17,671 bases of DNA from Lentisphaeria bacterium. GTDB lineage: Bacteria > Verrucomicrobiota > Lentisphaeria > Oligosphaerales > Oligosphaeraceae. Position numbers and translations under genes: made by a program. Numbering within the stretch: position 1 is the first letter of the stretch; each line of letters opens with the position of its first letter. The stretch spans positions 1-17,671 of the forward strand of contig JAEEXV010000322.1 in NCBI GenBank assembly GCA_016287975.1, in the 5' to 3' direction. The notes under the pieces were generated by a model. That model did not search any database. It saw only the letters and a list, made by a program, of their open reading frames with translations, and was not told the DNA's origin. This document shows positions 1-7,524 of this stretch, piece after piece.

Positions 1-2076
1 GAAGGCGAGCTGGCTGAAGAGTTCGGCGAGGTGGTTTTCAATGGGGGTGCCCGTCATGGCGACGCGGTGTTCGGCGCGGAGGGCGCGGGCGGCCTCGGCG
101 GTGGCGCTTGAAGCGTTCTTGATGGCCTGCGATTCGTCCAGGACGACATAGTCGAAATGGATGTCGGCGAGCCGCGCCGCGTCCTGCCGCAGGGTGCCGT
201 AGGTGGTGAATACGAGGTCGTGGCGGGCGAACCACTCTGGCGCGAAGGTGCGGCCGGGGCCGTGGTGGCAGGCGGTTGTGAGGTGCGGCGCGAAGCGTTG
301 GCATTCGGCCTCCCAGTTGAAGAGCAGCGAACTGGGCATGACGATGAGCGACGGTCGGCCAGGGGCGTCGTGGTGTCGCATTTCAAGGAGCGAGAGGACT
401 TCGATGGTCTTGCCGAGGCCCATGTCGTCGGCGAGGATGCCGCCGAGGCCCGCCTGCTGGAGTCCGCGGAGCCACCCGAGGGCGGTCTTCTGGTAGGGGC
501 GCAGGGCGGCGTGGAACTCGGGCGTGGCGTCCAGCGGGGCGGGGGCGGGGAGTGCGTCGAGGCCACGGAGCAGGGCGGTGTATCTGCCGTCGGCGTCGTG
601 GAGTTGTTCGGCGAGGATGGCCTGGAGGAGGGCGGCCTGCCGCTGGCGGAGGCGCACACGCTGGCTGTCGGATTCGCCGATTTCGACGAGGGCGGTGAAG
701 CGTTCAAGCCATTCCTGGGGGAGGATGCCGTAGGTACCGTCGTCGAGCCGCACGCTCTTCTGGCCTTTTCGGGCGGCCTGGAGAAGCAGCGGCAGTTCGG
801 CCTTGGCGGTGCCGAAGTCGAGGGAGGCGTCGACTTCGAGCCAGTCGATGCCGAAACTGGCGACGGTGAAGTCCTTGGAGACGGGGCGGCGGTAGTTCTT
901 GCCTTCGGCGGTGATTTCCCAGCCTGAGAGGACGAGGGTGCGCACGGCGGCGTCCAGTTGCGAGGGCAGCAGTTTCCAGCCTGGATCCTCGTCCCCCCCG
1001 GTGCGGGTGACGAGGCGGAAGCCGAGGCGGCGCAGCTCCTCGGCGAGGCGCGTTTCGGCGGCGTAGTCGCGGAGGATGACGCCGCCAGGCGTGGAGAGGC
1101 GCTCCTCGTCGCTGTCAGGCGCGCAGGCGGCGCCCGCGTAGTCGAAGGTGAGGTCGCACTGGAGTTGCTCCTGCCCCAGGTGCTTGAAGCGCGCGGCGGC
1201 GATGTAGAGGCGTCCAGTCGGCTCGACGGCGCCGACGGGGCAGCGCATGGTCTCGGGGAGGGCGGTGAGGTCGGCGCCGCCGTCCAGCGTCAGGGTGCGG
1301 ATGGCATTGGAGAGTTCGGCGGCTGGGAAGACGGCGGGAAAAGAGGCCATCCAGGACGCGAGCAGTCCGAAGGCGCGGGAGATGCGGACGGGATACAGGT
1401 GGTCGCCCGCGATGACCCAGCCCGCCTGGCCGAGGGCACGCCAGTCGCGGAGGTCGTAGTCGCGCTCTGGCGCGCCGAGCCAGAGGCGGGGGCGGCCGTC
1501 AGGGAGCGCGAAGAACCACGGCGTGGGGCCAGTGTGGACGGACAGGCGGTGCAGGCGCCATTGCGCCTCGTCCCGCCTGGCGCTCCAGCGCACTTCCGAC
1601 GCGGCGGCGAGGGCTTCCAGGAACTCCTGCTGCTTTGCGACGGGGACGGCGCAGGCGTTGCCGCGCGTGCCTGCCGTGTGCAACAGGTGCGGGTGGAGCA
1701 ACTGCAGCAGGCGCTGGTCGGCGGCGGCGGGGACGGTCGTCTCCGAATCCAGTGTCAATGGCCGCAGCGCCGACTGCCCCTCGGTCGGCCGCCACCAGAT
1801 CTCGACCCGCAGGTCGTCGGCGACGGCGGCAGGTGTGCGCCCCAGTTCCAGGACATAGAGGATTGTGATGCCGCAGCCTGGGACGATCGGCGGCATGAAC
1901 GGCGGCGCCTTCGGCCTGCGCGCCTTGGACGGGACGCCGCGCGCGGCCTTCGCCTGCGCGCGCAGATAGCCGCGCTCGTATTCGACAATATTCCCATCCG
2001 CATCCACCTGCGTGTCGGCATTGCGGCGACGGCGGGGACGGCGCTCTGGCTCATAGATGAGATCGTCGTCTGGCAT
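1..2076 (-). CDS. SNF2-family DEAD/DEAH-box helicase, N-terminal 692 residues (runs off left edge)
   Basis: Reading the minus strand from ATG 2076 gives an open frame with no stop to the window edge. Visible SNF2 motifs in order: an RPYQ motif (about residues 526-529), Walker A GLGKT (553-557) inside DDMGLGKT, the DExx box as DESQ followed by AIKN (647-650), and motif III TGTPIEN (675-681). Lobe 2 (Helicase_C) must lie to the left. The first ~520 residues are a family-variable N-terminal region of the kind found in bacterial SNF2 proteins; its role is unknown. These proteins are ATP-dependent double-stranded DNA translocases that remodel protein-DNA complexes. An in-frame TGA about 20 nt upstream of ATG 2076 rules out a longer start. 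No Shine-Dalgarno sequence is visible; instead a pyrimidine-rich (on this strand) 9-bp repeat array lies 22 nt upstream. It may be co-transcribed with the DUF1846 gene, since I see no promoter in the gap. There is no defence-system neighbour in view. Confidence 0.93.
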   Translation of the reverse strand, partial: MPDDDLIYEPERRPRRRRNADTQVDADGNIVEYERGYLRAQAKAARGVPSKARRPKAPPFMPPIVPGCGITILYVLELGRTPAAVADDLRVEIWWRPTEGQSALRPLTLDSETTVPAAADQRLLQLLHPHLLHTAGTRGNACAVPVAKQQEFLEALAAASEVRWSARRDEAQWRLHRLSVHTGPTPWFFALPDGRPRLWLGAPERDYDLRDWRALGQAGWVIAGDHLYPVRISRAFGLLASWMASFPAVFPAAELSNAIRTLTLDGGADLTALPETMRCPVGAVEPTGRLYIAAARFKHLGQEQLQCDLTFDYAGAACAPDSDEERLSTPGGVILRDYAAETRLAEELRRLGFRLVTRTGGDEDPGWKLLPSQLDAAVRTLVLSGWEITAEGKNYRRPVSKDFTVASFGIDWLEVDASLDFGTAKAELPLLLQAARKGQKSVRLDDGTYGILPQEWLERFTALVEIGESDSQRVRLRQRQAALLQAILAEQLHDADGRYTALLRGLDALPAPAPLDATPEFHAALRPYQKTALGWLRGLQQAGLGGILADDMGLGKTIEVLSLLEMRHHDAPGRPSLIVMPSSLLFNWEAECQRFAPHLTTACHHGPGRTFAPEWFARHDLVFTTYGTLRQDAARLADIHFDYVVLDESQAIKNASSATAEAARALRAEHRVAMTGTPIENHLAELFSQLAF

Positions 2077-2098
2077 GCGGCAATAGGCAGGGAATCAA

Positions 2099-2161
2099 GG
2101 GACCGAAGGGACCGAAGCGACGGAAGCGACCGAAGGGACGGAAGGGACCGAAGGGACGGCA
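2099..2161. repeat. 9-bp tandem repeat array 1 (7 units, G[G/C]GAC[C/G]GAA)
   Basis: Seven consecutive 9-nt units on the plus strand: GGGACCGAA twice, GCGACGGAA, GCGACCGAA, GGGACGGAA, GGGACCGAA and a degenerate GGGACGGCA. Variation is confined to unit positions 2 and 6 in all but the last unit. It fills most of the 142-nt gap between the DUF1846 stop and the helicase start, ending 22 nt before the helicase ATG. In the helicase-sense RNA it would be pyrimidine-rich (UUCGGUCCC type). Related to the arrays at 8485-8574 and 12563-12688. Confidence 0.95.
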
Positions 2162-2218
2162 TAGAAAACCATCCCCCGCCTTTTCCTGGAATCCCGCCTA
2201 TCCTTTGTATCCCTTGGT

Positions 2219-3727
2219 TTACGGGAACAGTTTCCTGGTCGGGGGGAGCGGGTCGTAGGTGTAGGAGATGCCGAGATGTCGGAGGCCGGCCTCGTCGCCG
2301 CGCCCTGGCAGATGGGAGAGGTGCACGTCGCAGTGGTTGAGGCGGGTGAGGGCGTCGAGGGCGCGCTTGGCGTAGAGGTCGCGGGAGGCGGAGGCGACGA
2401 GGATGATGAGCGCCTCGGAGAGGTTGATGCTGGTGCGGCTGCTGGTGCCGAGGCCAGTCTTGAAGGAGGCGACCGATTCGAGGATGTCGGGCAGCAGCAG
2501 ATGCTGGCCGCGCGGGATGCCTGCGAGGTAGGAGGCCGCGTTGAGGATCATGGCGACGGAGGAGTGCATGAGGCTGGAGTTGACGCCTGTCATGATGGTT
2601 CCGTCGTCGAGTTGGATGGCGGCGCCGCAGTAGATCCCGCCGTCGCCTTTTTTCTCGGCCTCGCAGCGCTTGACGGCCTCGCGGGCGGCGGCGACAACGG
2701 GGCGGTCGGTGGTCTTGAGGTTTGCCTTCTGGATGAGTTCGTCGGCGCGTAGGACGGTGGCCTCGCTGGCGCGTCCGAGGTGGTATTCCGCGTCGTACTG
2801 GAAGTATCGGCGGATGATCTCCATTTCGGCGGCCTTGCGGACGGCGGCGTCGTCGACGATTCCTGCGGCGATGCAGTTGACGCCCATGTCGGTGGGTGAC
2901 TGGTAGCCTGCGCTGGAGCCAGAGATCTTGGTGAGCATGGCGCGCAGGAGCGGGAACGCCTGCAGATCGCGGTTGTAGTTGACGGCGGGAATCTGGTAGG
3001 CGTCGAAGTGGAAGTTGTCGATGGCGTTGTTGTCGCGCAGGTCGGCGGTGGCGGATTCGTAGGCGATGTTGACTGGATGGTTCAGGGGGAGGTTCCAGAC
3101 GGGGAAGGTCTCGAACTTGGCGTATCGCGCGGCGCGCCCCTGCTGGTATTCGTGGTACATCTGGTTGAGGCAGGTGGCCATCTTGCCCGAGTTGGGGCCT
3201 GGCCCCGTGACGACGACGAGTTGCTGCGTGACGGGGATGTACGGATTGGCGCCGAAGCCCTCGGGGCTCGCGATGCGGTCGAGCTTGTTGGGGTAGCCGT
3301 CGATGGACTGGTGCAGAAAGACCTTGAGGCCGTGGCGCTCCAGCCGCTCCTTGTAGGAGACGGCGGCGGGCTGGCCGTTGAAGCGCGTGATGACAATCGC
3401 GGTCACCTCGATGCCGTTGGCGCGCAGGTCGTCGATCAGTTTGAGCGCGGCATTGTCGTAGGTGATGCCGAAGTCGGCGCGGATGCGCTTGCGCTCGATG
3501 TCCTCGGCATGGATGCAGATGATGATGTCGGCGGCGGTCGCAAGCTGGCGGAGCAGGCGCAACTTGACGTCGGGGTCGAAGCCAGGGAGGACGCGGGCGG
3601 CATGGAAGTCGCCGATGAGTTTACCGCCGAACTCCAGATAAAGGCGGCCCTCGCCAGAATGGCTGCGGGTTCGGATCGCGGCGGCCTGCGCTTCAAGATA
3701 TTTCTCGTTGCTGAATGCGGTTTCCAT
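2219..3727 (-). CDS. DUF1846 domain-containing protein
   Basis: A 502-residue protein, the usual length for DUF1846. Recognised from family-conserved blocks: YLEFGGKL near residue 30, HAARVLPGF near 43-50, a glycine-rich loop GPGPNSGKMATC at 175-186, the segment KFETFPVWNLPLNHPVN around 204-220, and SPTDMGVN around 277-284. DUF1846 proteins are cytosolic; the function is not established and should not be guessed beyond a possible nucleotide-binding loop. No signal peptide or membrane segment is visible. ATG 3727 is preferred over an in-frame TTG five codons upstream because AGGGA (3734-3738) is well placed for the ATG. The start lies only 16 nt downstream of the rpsU terminator U-tract, so expression probably depends on read-through or on a promoter inside the rpsU 3' end (a GATAAT, 3807-3812, sits at the rpsU stop but lacks a clear -35 box). 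Confidence 0.95.
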   Translation of the reverse strand: METAFSNEKYLEAQAAAIRTRSHSGEGRLYLEFGGKLIGDFHAARVLPGFDPDVKLRLLRQLATAADIIICIHAEDIERKRIRADFGITYDNAALKLIDDLRANGIEVTAIVITRFNGQPAAVSYKERLERHGLKVFLHQSIDGYPNKLDRIASPEGFGANPYIPVTQQLVVVTGPGPNSGKMATCLNQMYHEYQQGRAARYAKFETFPVWNLPLNHPVNIAYESATADLRDNNAIDNFHFDAYQIPAVNYNRDLQAFPLLRAMLTKISGSSAGYQSPTDMGVNCIAAGIVDDAAVRKAAEMEIIRRYFQYDAEYHLGRASEATVLRADELIQKANLKTTDRPVVAAAREAVKRCEAEKKGDGGIYCGAAIQLDDGTIMTGVNSSLMHSSVAMILNAASYLAGIPRGQHLLLPDILESVASFKTGLGTSSRTSINLSEALIILVASASRDLYAKRALDALTRLNHCDVHLSHLPGRGDEAGLRHLGISYTYDPLPPTRKLFP

Positions 3728-3743
3728 TTTGGTTCCCTGCAAG

Positions 3744-3780
3744 AAAAAAGCGAACAGAGGAGAGAATCTTCTGTTCGCTT
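3744..3780 (-). terminator. Intrinsic (Rho-independent) terminator after rpsU
   Basis: An 11-bp perfect stem (3748-3758 pairing with 3770-3780), extendable to about 14 bp with one G-U pair and a 5-nt loop, is followed on the minus strand by six T residues (3749-3744). On the plus strand no comparable T-run follows, so it acts in the minus direction. It begins 33 nt after the rpsU stop and its U-tract ends just before the DUF1846 Shine-Dalgarno sequence. Confidence 0.9.
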
Positions 3781-3812
3781 GTCGATTTGGAAATGCCTTT
3801 GGACGGATTATC

Positions 3813-3977
3813 CTATCGGATCTTGCCCTCGGCGCGGCGACGGGCCTCGCACGGTTTCACGTAGTATTCGCGGCTACGGAGTTCGTCCAGCGTGTCTTCC
3901 TTGTCCATCTTCTTGCGCAGATGACGGAGGGCGCGCTCGATCGTGTCGCCCTTGCGGAGTTTGACTTCTGCTCCCAT
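3813..3977 (-). CDS. rpsU: 30S ribosomal protein bS21
   Basis: A 54-residue basic protein beginning MGAEVKLRKGDTIERALRHL, with the LRKKMDKED segment, the SREYYVKPCEARRR block and a basic C-terminus, all typical of bS21. bS21 sits on the 30S platform near the anti-Shine-Dalgarno end of 16S rRNA and helps initiation. The start is fixed by family length and by a nearly full-length Shine-Dalgarno sequence, AAGGGGGTGA, 7 nt upstream. The gene has its own putative promoter (4066-4093), an 80-nt leader with a small GNRA-type hairpin, and a strong terminator, so it looks like an independent transcription unit between the GH-like gene and DUF1846. Confidence 0.96.
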   Translation of the reverse strand: MGAEVKLRKGDTIERALRHLRKKMDKEDTLDELRSREYYVKPCEARRRAEGKIR

Positions 3978-3984
3978 GTGGTAA

Positions 3985-3994
3985 TCACCCCCTT
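3985..3994 (-). promoter_or_regulatory. Extended Shine-Dalgarno sequence of rpsU
   Basis: AAGGGGGTGA matches nine of ten bases of the ideal anti-16S complement AAGGAGGTGA, 7 nt before the ATG. It is one of the two strongest ribosome-binding sites in the window (the other precedes the DUF6259 gene). Upstream CCC (in TTCCCGCCAAGGGGG) and ATCAC could pair with its GGG and GTGAT, so it might be switchable; that is inference. Confidence 0.75.
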
Positions 3995-4033
3995 GGCGGG
4001 AATTTGTTCCGAATCCTGTGATGAAAGTGCAGC

Positions 4034-4047
4034 GGGCGTCTCCGCCC
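4034..4047 (-). promoter_or_regulatory. Small GNRA-capped hairpin in the rpsU leader
   Basis: The rpsU-sense RNA reads GGGCG-GAGA-CGCCC: a perfect 5-bp G+C stem capped by a GAGA tetraloop, about 12 nt after the expected transcription start. It could be a leader structure bound by bS21 or only a stability element. The structure is seen; the role is inferred. Confidence 0.4.
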
Positions 4048-4065
4048 CGAAATGTCAACTTGGTT

Positions 4066-4093
4066 AATGTATCCTCTGCACTGGATTTTGCAA
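4066..4093 (-). promoter_or_regulatory. Putative rpsU promoter (TTGCAA-16-TACATT)
   Basis: On the minus strand TTGCAA (4093-4088) is separated by 16 nt from TACATT (4071-4066), each four of six against the sigma70 consensus, in the only A+T-rich patch of the 140-nt gap. The -10 hexamer is identical to those proposed for the symporter and dehydrogenase genes, which raises confidence a little. Confidence 0.45.
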
Positions 4094-4117
4094 CTGCACG
4101 CGGCGCGAAAATGCGCG

Positions 4118-7100
4118 CTATGGCAGGGAGAATTCGATGGTGTATTCCTGGCTGGTGCGGGCGGTCAGGGCGACGGGCTGGAAGAGCGTCTCGAAGGTGG
4201 GCATTTTGACGCCGCCGTCCCAGAAGACGAACTGCGAGCAGCGTTCGGCGGGGGAGACGGCGGCGCTCACGGCGAGGGCGCCCTTGCGCCAGGCCATGGA
4301 GGCGGGCTTCGCCTGGAGCATCTTCTGGTAGTCGCGGACGAGCCGCTTGCCGCCGAGGATGCGTTCGGGGAAGGCGGGCATGGAGTGGAAGCGGAAGGTG
4401 ATGTCGCGGCTTTCGCCGTCGGGGTTGAAGACCTTTGTCGTGATGGAGACCTTGGCGGGCGTGAAGCGGTAGGTCTTGGTGAGTTCCAGCCCCGCGTGCA
4501 CGATGCTGTCCTTCTTGGTGAGTCTGCGGAAGAGGCGCACTTCGAGGGCGCCGTCCTTGGCGGCGACGGCCTGCACGGCGTAGGGGCGGCAGGAGAGGAA
4601 GCCGCCGCGGCCCCAGAAGGCGTCGCTGCCAATGGGGCTGGCGTGGTTGACGACGATGCCGTCTGCGGTGACCGCGAACTGCTCGCCGCGGATGAGCCAG
4701 GAGACGATGGTGCCGCCGTTTGCGAAGTCCAGGGTCAGGCGGTAGTTCGGCGCGGTGACTTCGGCCTTGCCGCCAGGCTGCGGCTGGAACTGGAGGCCGC
4801 CTGCCTTGGCGGGCTTGAGGCCAGTGTAGTCGGGCGGGATTTCGTCGGCGTTGGCCTGTCGGCGGACGGCCTCGGTGCGCGCGGCGGCCTTGGCGATGGC
4901 GGGGCGGCGTCGGGCGAGGAGTGCTTCCAGGTCGGCGGCGGTGTAGACGGCGCCCTGCGGGCGTCCCTCGTCGAGGGTGTAGAGATTCCAGCGGAGGGCG
5001 CCGACCTGGAGGAGGATTCCGTCGGCGAGTTCCTTTCCAGTGGGGGCGAAGGTCTCGCCGCTGTCGACGGTCCGCAGAGTGTAGGTGGCGTCTGGTTTGA
5101 GGCCTGGCAGTTTGAGGCGGAAGAAGCACTCTCCGCCGTCCCAGAAGTTACCGACGCCCAAGAGGATGCGATGGCCGTTTTTCCAGGCGGCGCACTGGAG
5201 CATCTCCAAGTCCTTGAGGGCGGGGTGGCGGACGTCGGCGTTGCCGTGGAAACTGCTTTTGGGCAGGTCGCTCACGGGGATGGCGACGGGCGTGGGGAGG
5301 CGGGTGCCGCCGAAGCGGATGTCCTCGGTCGCGGCGATGATGCGGTTGGTGCGCGCCATTGCGGCGAAGCCACGGTTGTCGGCGCCGTTGGGGAAGAAGT
5401 AGAGCATGGAGCCCTCCCAGCCGTTCAGGAAATAGGAGAGGGTTTCGAAGGCCATCGCCTCTGGAGTGGTGATCCAGGTCTCGACCTGGTGGCACTGCGG
5501 GAAGGCGATGAGTTTCGGGCGCCTGGCGGGATCGGGGATGCGCGCGGCGAGGAACTCCTTGACCTCGCGGCCCGACTGGTATGCCTTCAGCTGCTGGCCG
5601 ATGACAGGTTCGTAGGCGTTGAACATGTTGTAGAAGAGATACGGTCCCCACGAGTTGATCCACGGAATCTGGTCCATGTAGTCGGGGGCGGCGTACTGGT
5701 AGTAGAGTTGCCAGGTCGCCTCGCGGAGGCTTTCGCTGGTGACGGCGGGCAGGAAGTGCCCGCCGCCCGCGGCGGCGGCGCGTTCGGTGTTGACGACGAC
5801 GCGGGCGTTCTGGCGCGAGCGGAACCGTATCCACTGGGGCCGCCATTTGCCGAGGATCTCCTTGGGCCAGGCGGCGCGCACCTGGTCGGCGGGCAGTTTG
5901 GAATCGCGGATGAAGGCCTCGCGGCAGCGGTCGCACCAGCAGCCCTGGAAGTTGTCCTGGGGCTCCCAGTTGGAGATGAGGAAGGCGTGGCGCTCGTCCC
6001 GCATGCGCCGCGTCAGGATGGAGGCGACGTTCTCCTGGAAATAGGGTTCGTTGGCGGCGGCGACCTCGGGGCAGAGGAAGCCCTTGTTGTAGCCCTTGCC
6101 CGCCATGAAGTGGCTGCCGTCCAGCAGGCGGTATTTGACCTCTTCGGGCTTGTCGGCGGCGCCCATGTCGTAGCCGTTGCTGGGGCCTGGCTGGGTCGGC
6201 CAGATGGCGGTCTGAAAGCCGTTGCGCTGATAGTTTTCACGGGCGGCCTGGTTGTAGCCTGATCCGCCCAGGGCGCCCTTGGCGGCGTTGAAGCCCATGG
6301 CGGCGGCGGAGTCGGTCCAGACGCCGACTGCGTCGCCAGGCAGGATGCAGTTGCTGCCGAAGAAGAATCCAGTGAGGAAGCGCTTGGGCTGGGGGGAGTT
6401 CGGGGCGGGGTCGGTGTAGAGCAGGAAGGTGGTCTCCTCGCCATAACGGCCGTTGTTTTGGAAGCGGCAGCGGACGGGGATGGGGGCGTGTCCAGCGGGC
6501 AGGTCGGACTGCATCAGGATGTTGCCCAGGGAGACCTCGGAGGTGCCGCGGCCGTAGCGCGAGATTTGCAGGGCGCGGGGCAGCACGGGGATGATCCAGC
6601 GGTCGCCTTCCTGTCGGGGCGGTTCCAGGTAGAGGGGGCAGGCGCCCAGGACGCGCACGCCCTTCGGGAGCGTCAGTTCGAGTCGGGGCCTGACGCCCTT
6701 TTCCTGGCTGGGGTTGCTGACCCAGAATCCCAGGAAGCAGGCGCGCCCCTGGGGCATTCGGAAGCCGCCTGGGATGAAGCCCCAGGGCATGGCGGTGGCC
6801 TTGAGGCCGCTGGTGGCGGCGGCCTTGCGGAGGGCGAAATTGCGGGTCTCGATGCGGCCCATGCCATAGAGGTGCAGGGAGAAGCGCACGATGGTGGTGG
6901 TCTCGGGCACCTGGAAGACGATCTGTTCCTTGCGGAACTCGGGGGAGAGGGCGAGAAGGGTCCTGGTCTGCGGCCCCACCTTGACATCCATCTTGGACAT
7001 GGATTGGATGAATAGGTAGGCGGCATTGCTGCCTGGCTTCTTGCTCAGGCGGCTGCGGATCTCGAACTCCAGGACGTAGGTGCCAGGTTCAGATACCTTG

Positions 7101-7462
7101 ATGTTGCGATAGGCGCCGCTGTGGCAGGCGGGCTTGCCCTTGCCGTCCTGCTGCGGGGCGATGCCCTCTTCCAGCGCCTCCATGAGGAAATTGCCATTGT
7201 CGACGGTGCAATGGAACCACTGGTTCAGGTCGGGATCCTTTGGGGTGGGGCCGCGTCGCGGGCCGAGGTTGAAGCCGTAGCGCCAGCCAGAGAAGTCCTT
7301 CCAGTCGTTGAGTTTCCCATTGGCGGGCGGGAGGATGTCCTCGCCCTGCGCTTGCAGGGCGGGGATGCGTGCGCGGGAGAGGTCGACGGAGACGCCGCCC
7401 TGGTCGAAGGCGGCGTGGAGCATCGTGGCCAGCAGGGCGAGGCAGAGGACGAGGCGCTTCAT
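4118..7462 (-). CDS. Large secreted glycoside-hydrolase-like protein (clan GH-A / GH42-like core, flanking beta-sandwiches)
   Basis: 1114 residues with a Sec signal peptide (MKRLVLCLALLATMLHA, cleavage near 17/18), so it is exported. Residues ~20-350 look like beta-rich, carbohydrate-binding-type modules. Residues ~360-730 look like a TIM barrel with aromatic, substrate-facing stretches; SNWEPQDN (497-504) is followed by a Cys cluster C508-x-C510-xx-C513-xxx-F that resembles the Cys motif next to the acid/base Glu of GH42-type beta-galactosidases, making E500 a candidate catalytic residue. Residues ~875-1114 form another beta-sandwich of galactose-mutarotase type. I cannot assign a GH family or substrate. 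ATG 7462 is supported by AGGAG (7469-7473) six nt upstream. It is the last gene of the symporter unit, 62 nt after the upstream gene with no terminator between. A long plus-strand open frame across it (4052-6262) is a G+C artefact. Confidence 0.8.
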   Translation of the reverse strand: MKRLVLCLALLATMLHAAFDQGGVSVDLSRARIPALQAQGEDILPPANGKLNDWKDFSGWRYGFNLGPRRGPTPKDPDLNQWFHCTVDNGNFLMEALEEGIAPQQDGKGKPACHSGAYRNIKVSEPGTYVLEFEIRSRLSKKPGSNAAYLFIQSMSKMDVKVGPQTRTLLALSPEFRKEQIVFQVPETTTIVRFSLHLYGMGRIETRNFALRKAAATSGLKATAMPWGFIPGGFRMPQGRACFLGFWVSNPSQEKGVRPRLELTLPKGVRVLGACPLYLEPPRQEGDRWIIPVLPRALQISRYGRGTSEVSLGNILMQSDLPAGHAPIPVRCRFQNNGRYGEETTFLLYTDPAPNSPQPKRFLTGFFFGSNCILPGDAVGVWTDSAAAMGFNAAKGALGGSGYNQAARENYQRNGFQTAIWPTQPGPSNGYDMGAADKPEEVKYRLLDGSHFMAGKGYNKGFLCPEVAAANEPYFQENVASILTRRMRDERHAFLISNWEPQDNFQGCWCDRCREAFIRDSKLPADQVRAAWPKEILGKWRPQWIRFRSRQNARVVVNTERAAAAGGGHFLPAVTSESLREATWQLYYQYAAPDYMDQIPWINSWGPYLFYNMFNAYEPVIGQQLKAYQSGREVKEFLAARIPDPARRPKLIAFPQCHQVETWITTPEAMAFETLSYFLNGWEGSMLYFFPNGADNRGFAAMARTNRIIAATEDIRFGGTRLPTPVAIPVSDLPKSSFHGNADVRHPALKDLEMLQCAAWKNGHRILLGVGNFWDGGECFFRLKLPGLKPDATYTLRTVDSGETFAPTGKELADGILLQVGALRWNLYTLDEGRPQGAVYTAADLEALLARRRPAIAKAAARTEAVRRQANADEIPPDYTGLKPAKAGGLQFQPQPGGKAEVTAPNYRLTLDFANGGTIVSWLIRGEQFAVTADGIVVNHASPIGSDAFWGRGGFLSCRPYAVQAVAAKDGALEVRLFRRLTKKDSIVHAGLELTKTYRFTPAKVSITTKVFNPDGESRDITFRFHSMPAFPERILGGKRLVRDYQKMLQAKPASMAWRKGALAVSAAVSPAERCSQFVFWDGGVKMPTFETLFQPVALTARTSQEYTIEFSLP

Positions 7463-7524
7463 GGGGTTCTCCTGTCAGAGGCGGTGGGACGTGGCGGGGG
7501 AAGGGAGGCGCGGATGCCGAAGAA

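Noticed and set aside
2099..2161. Repeat arrays as CRISPR arrays
   Set aside because: Units are contiguous 9-mers with no spacers and no cas genes nearby.
4103..4120. GCGCG/CGCGC inverted repeat as terminator of the GH-like gene
   Set aside because: Only a 5-bp stem overlapping the stop codon, no T-tract; not enough to call.
4052..6262. Long plus-strand open frame of 736 codons
   Set aside because: Lies antisense to the secreted GH-like gene; low-complexity Gly/Ala/Val/Glu-rich translation, no RBS, no domain. Typical shadow of G+C-rich coding DNA.
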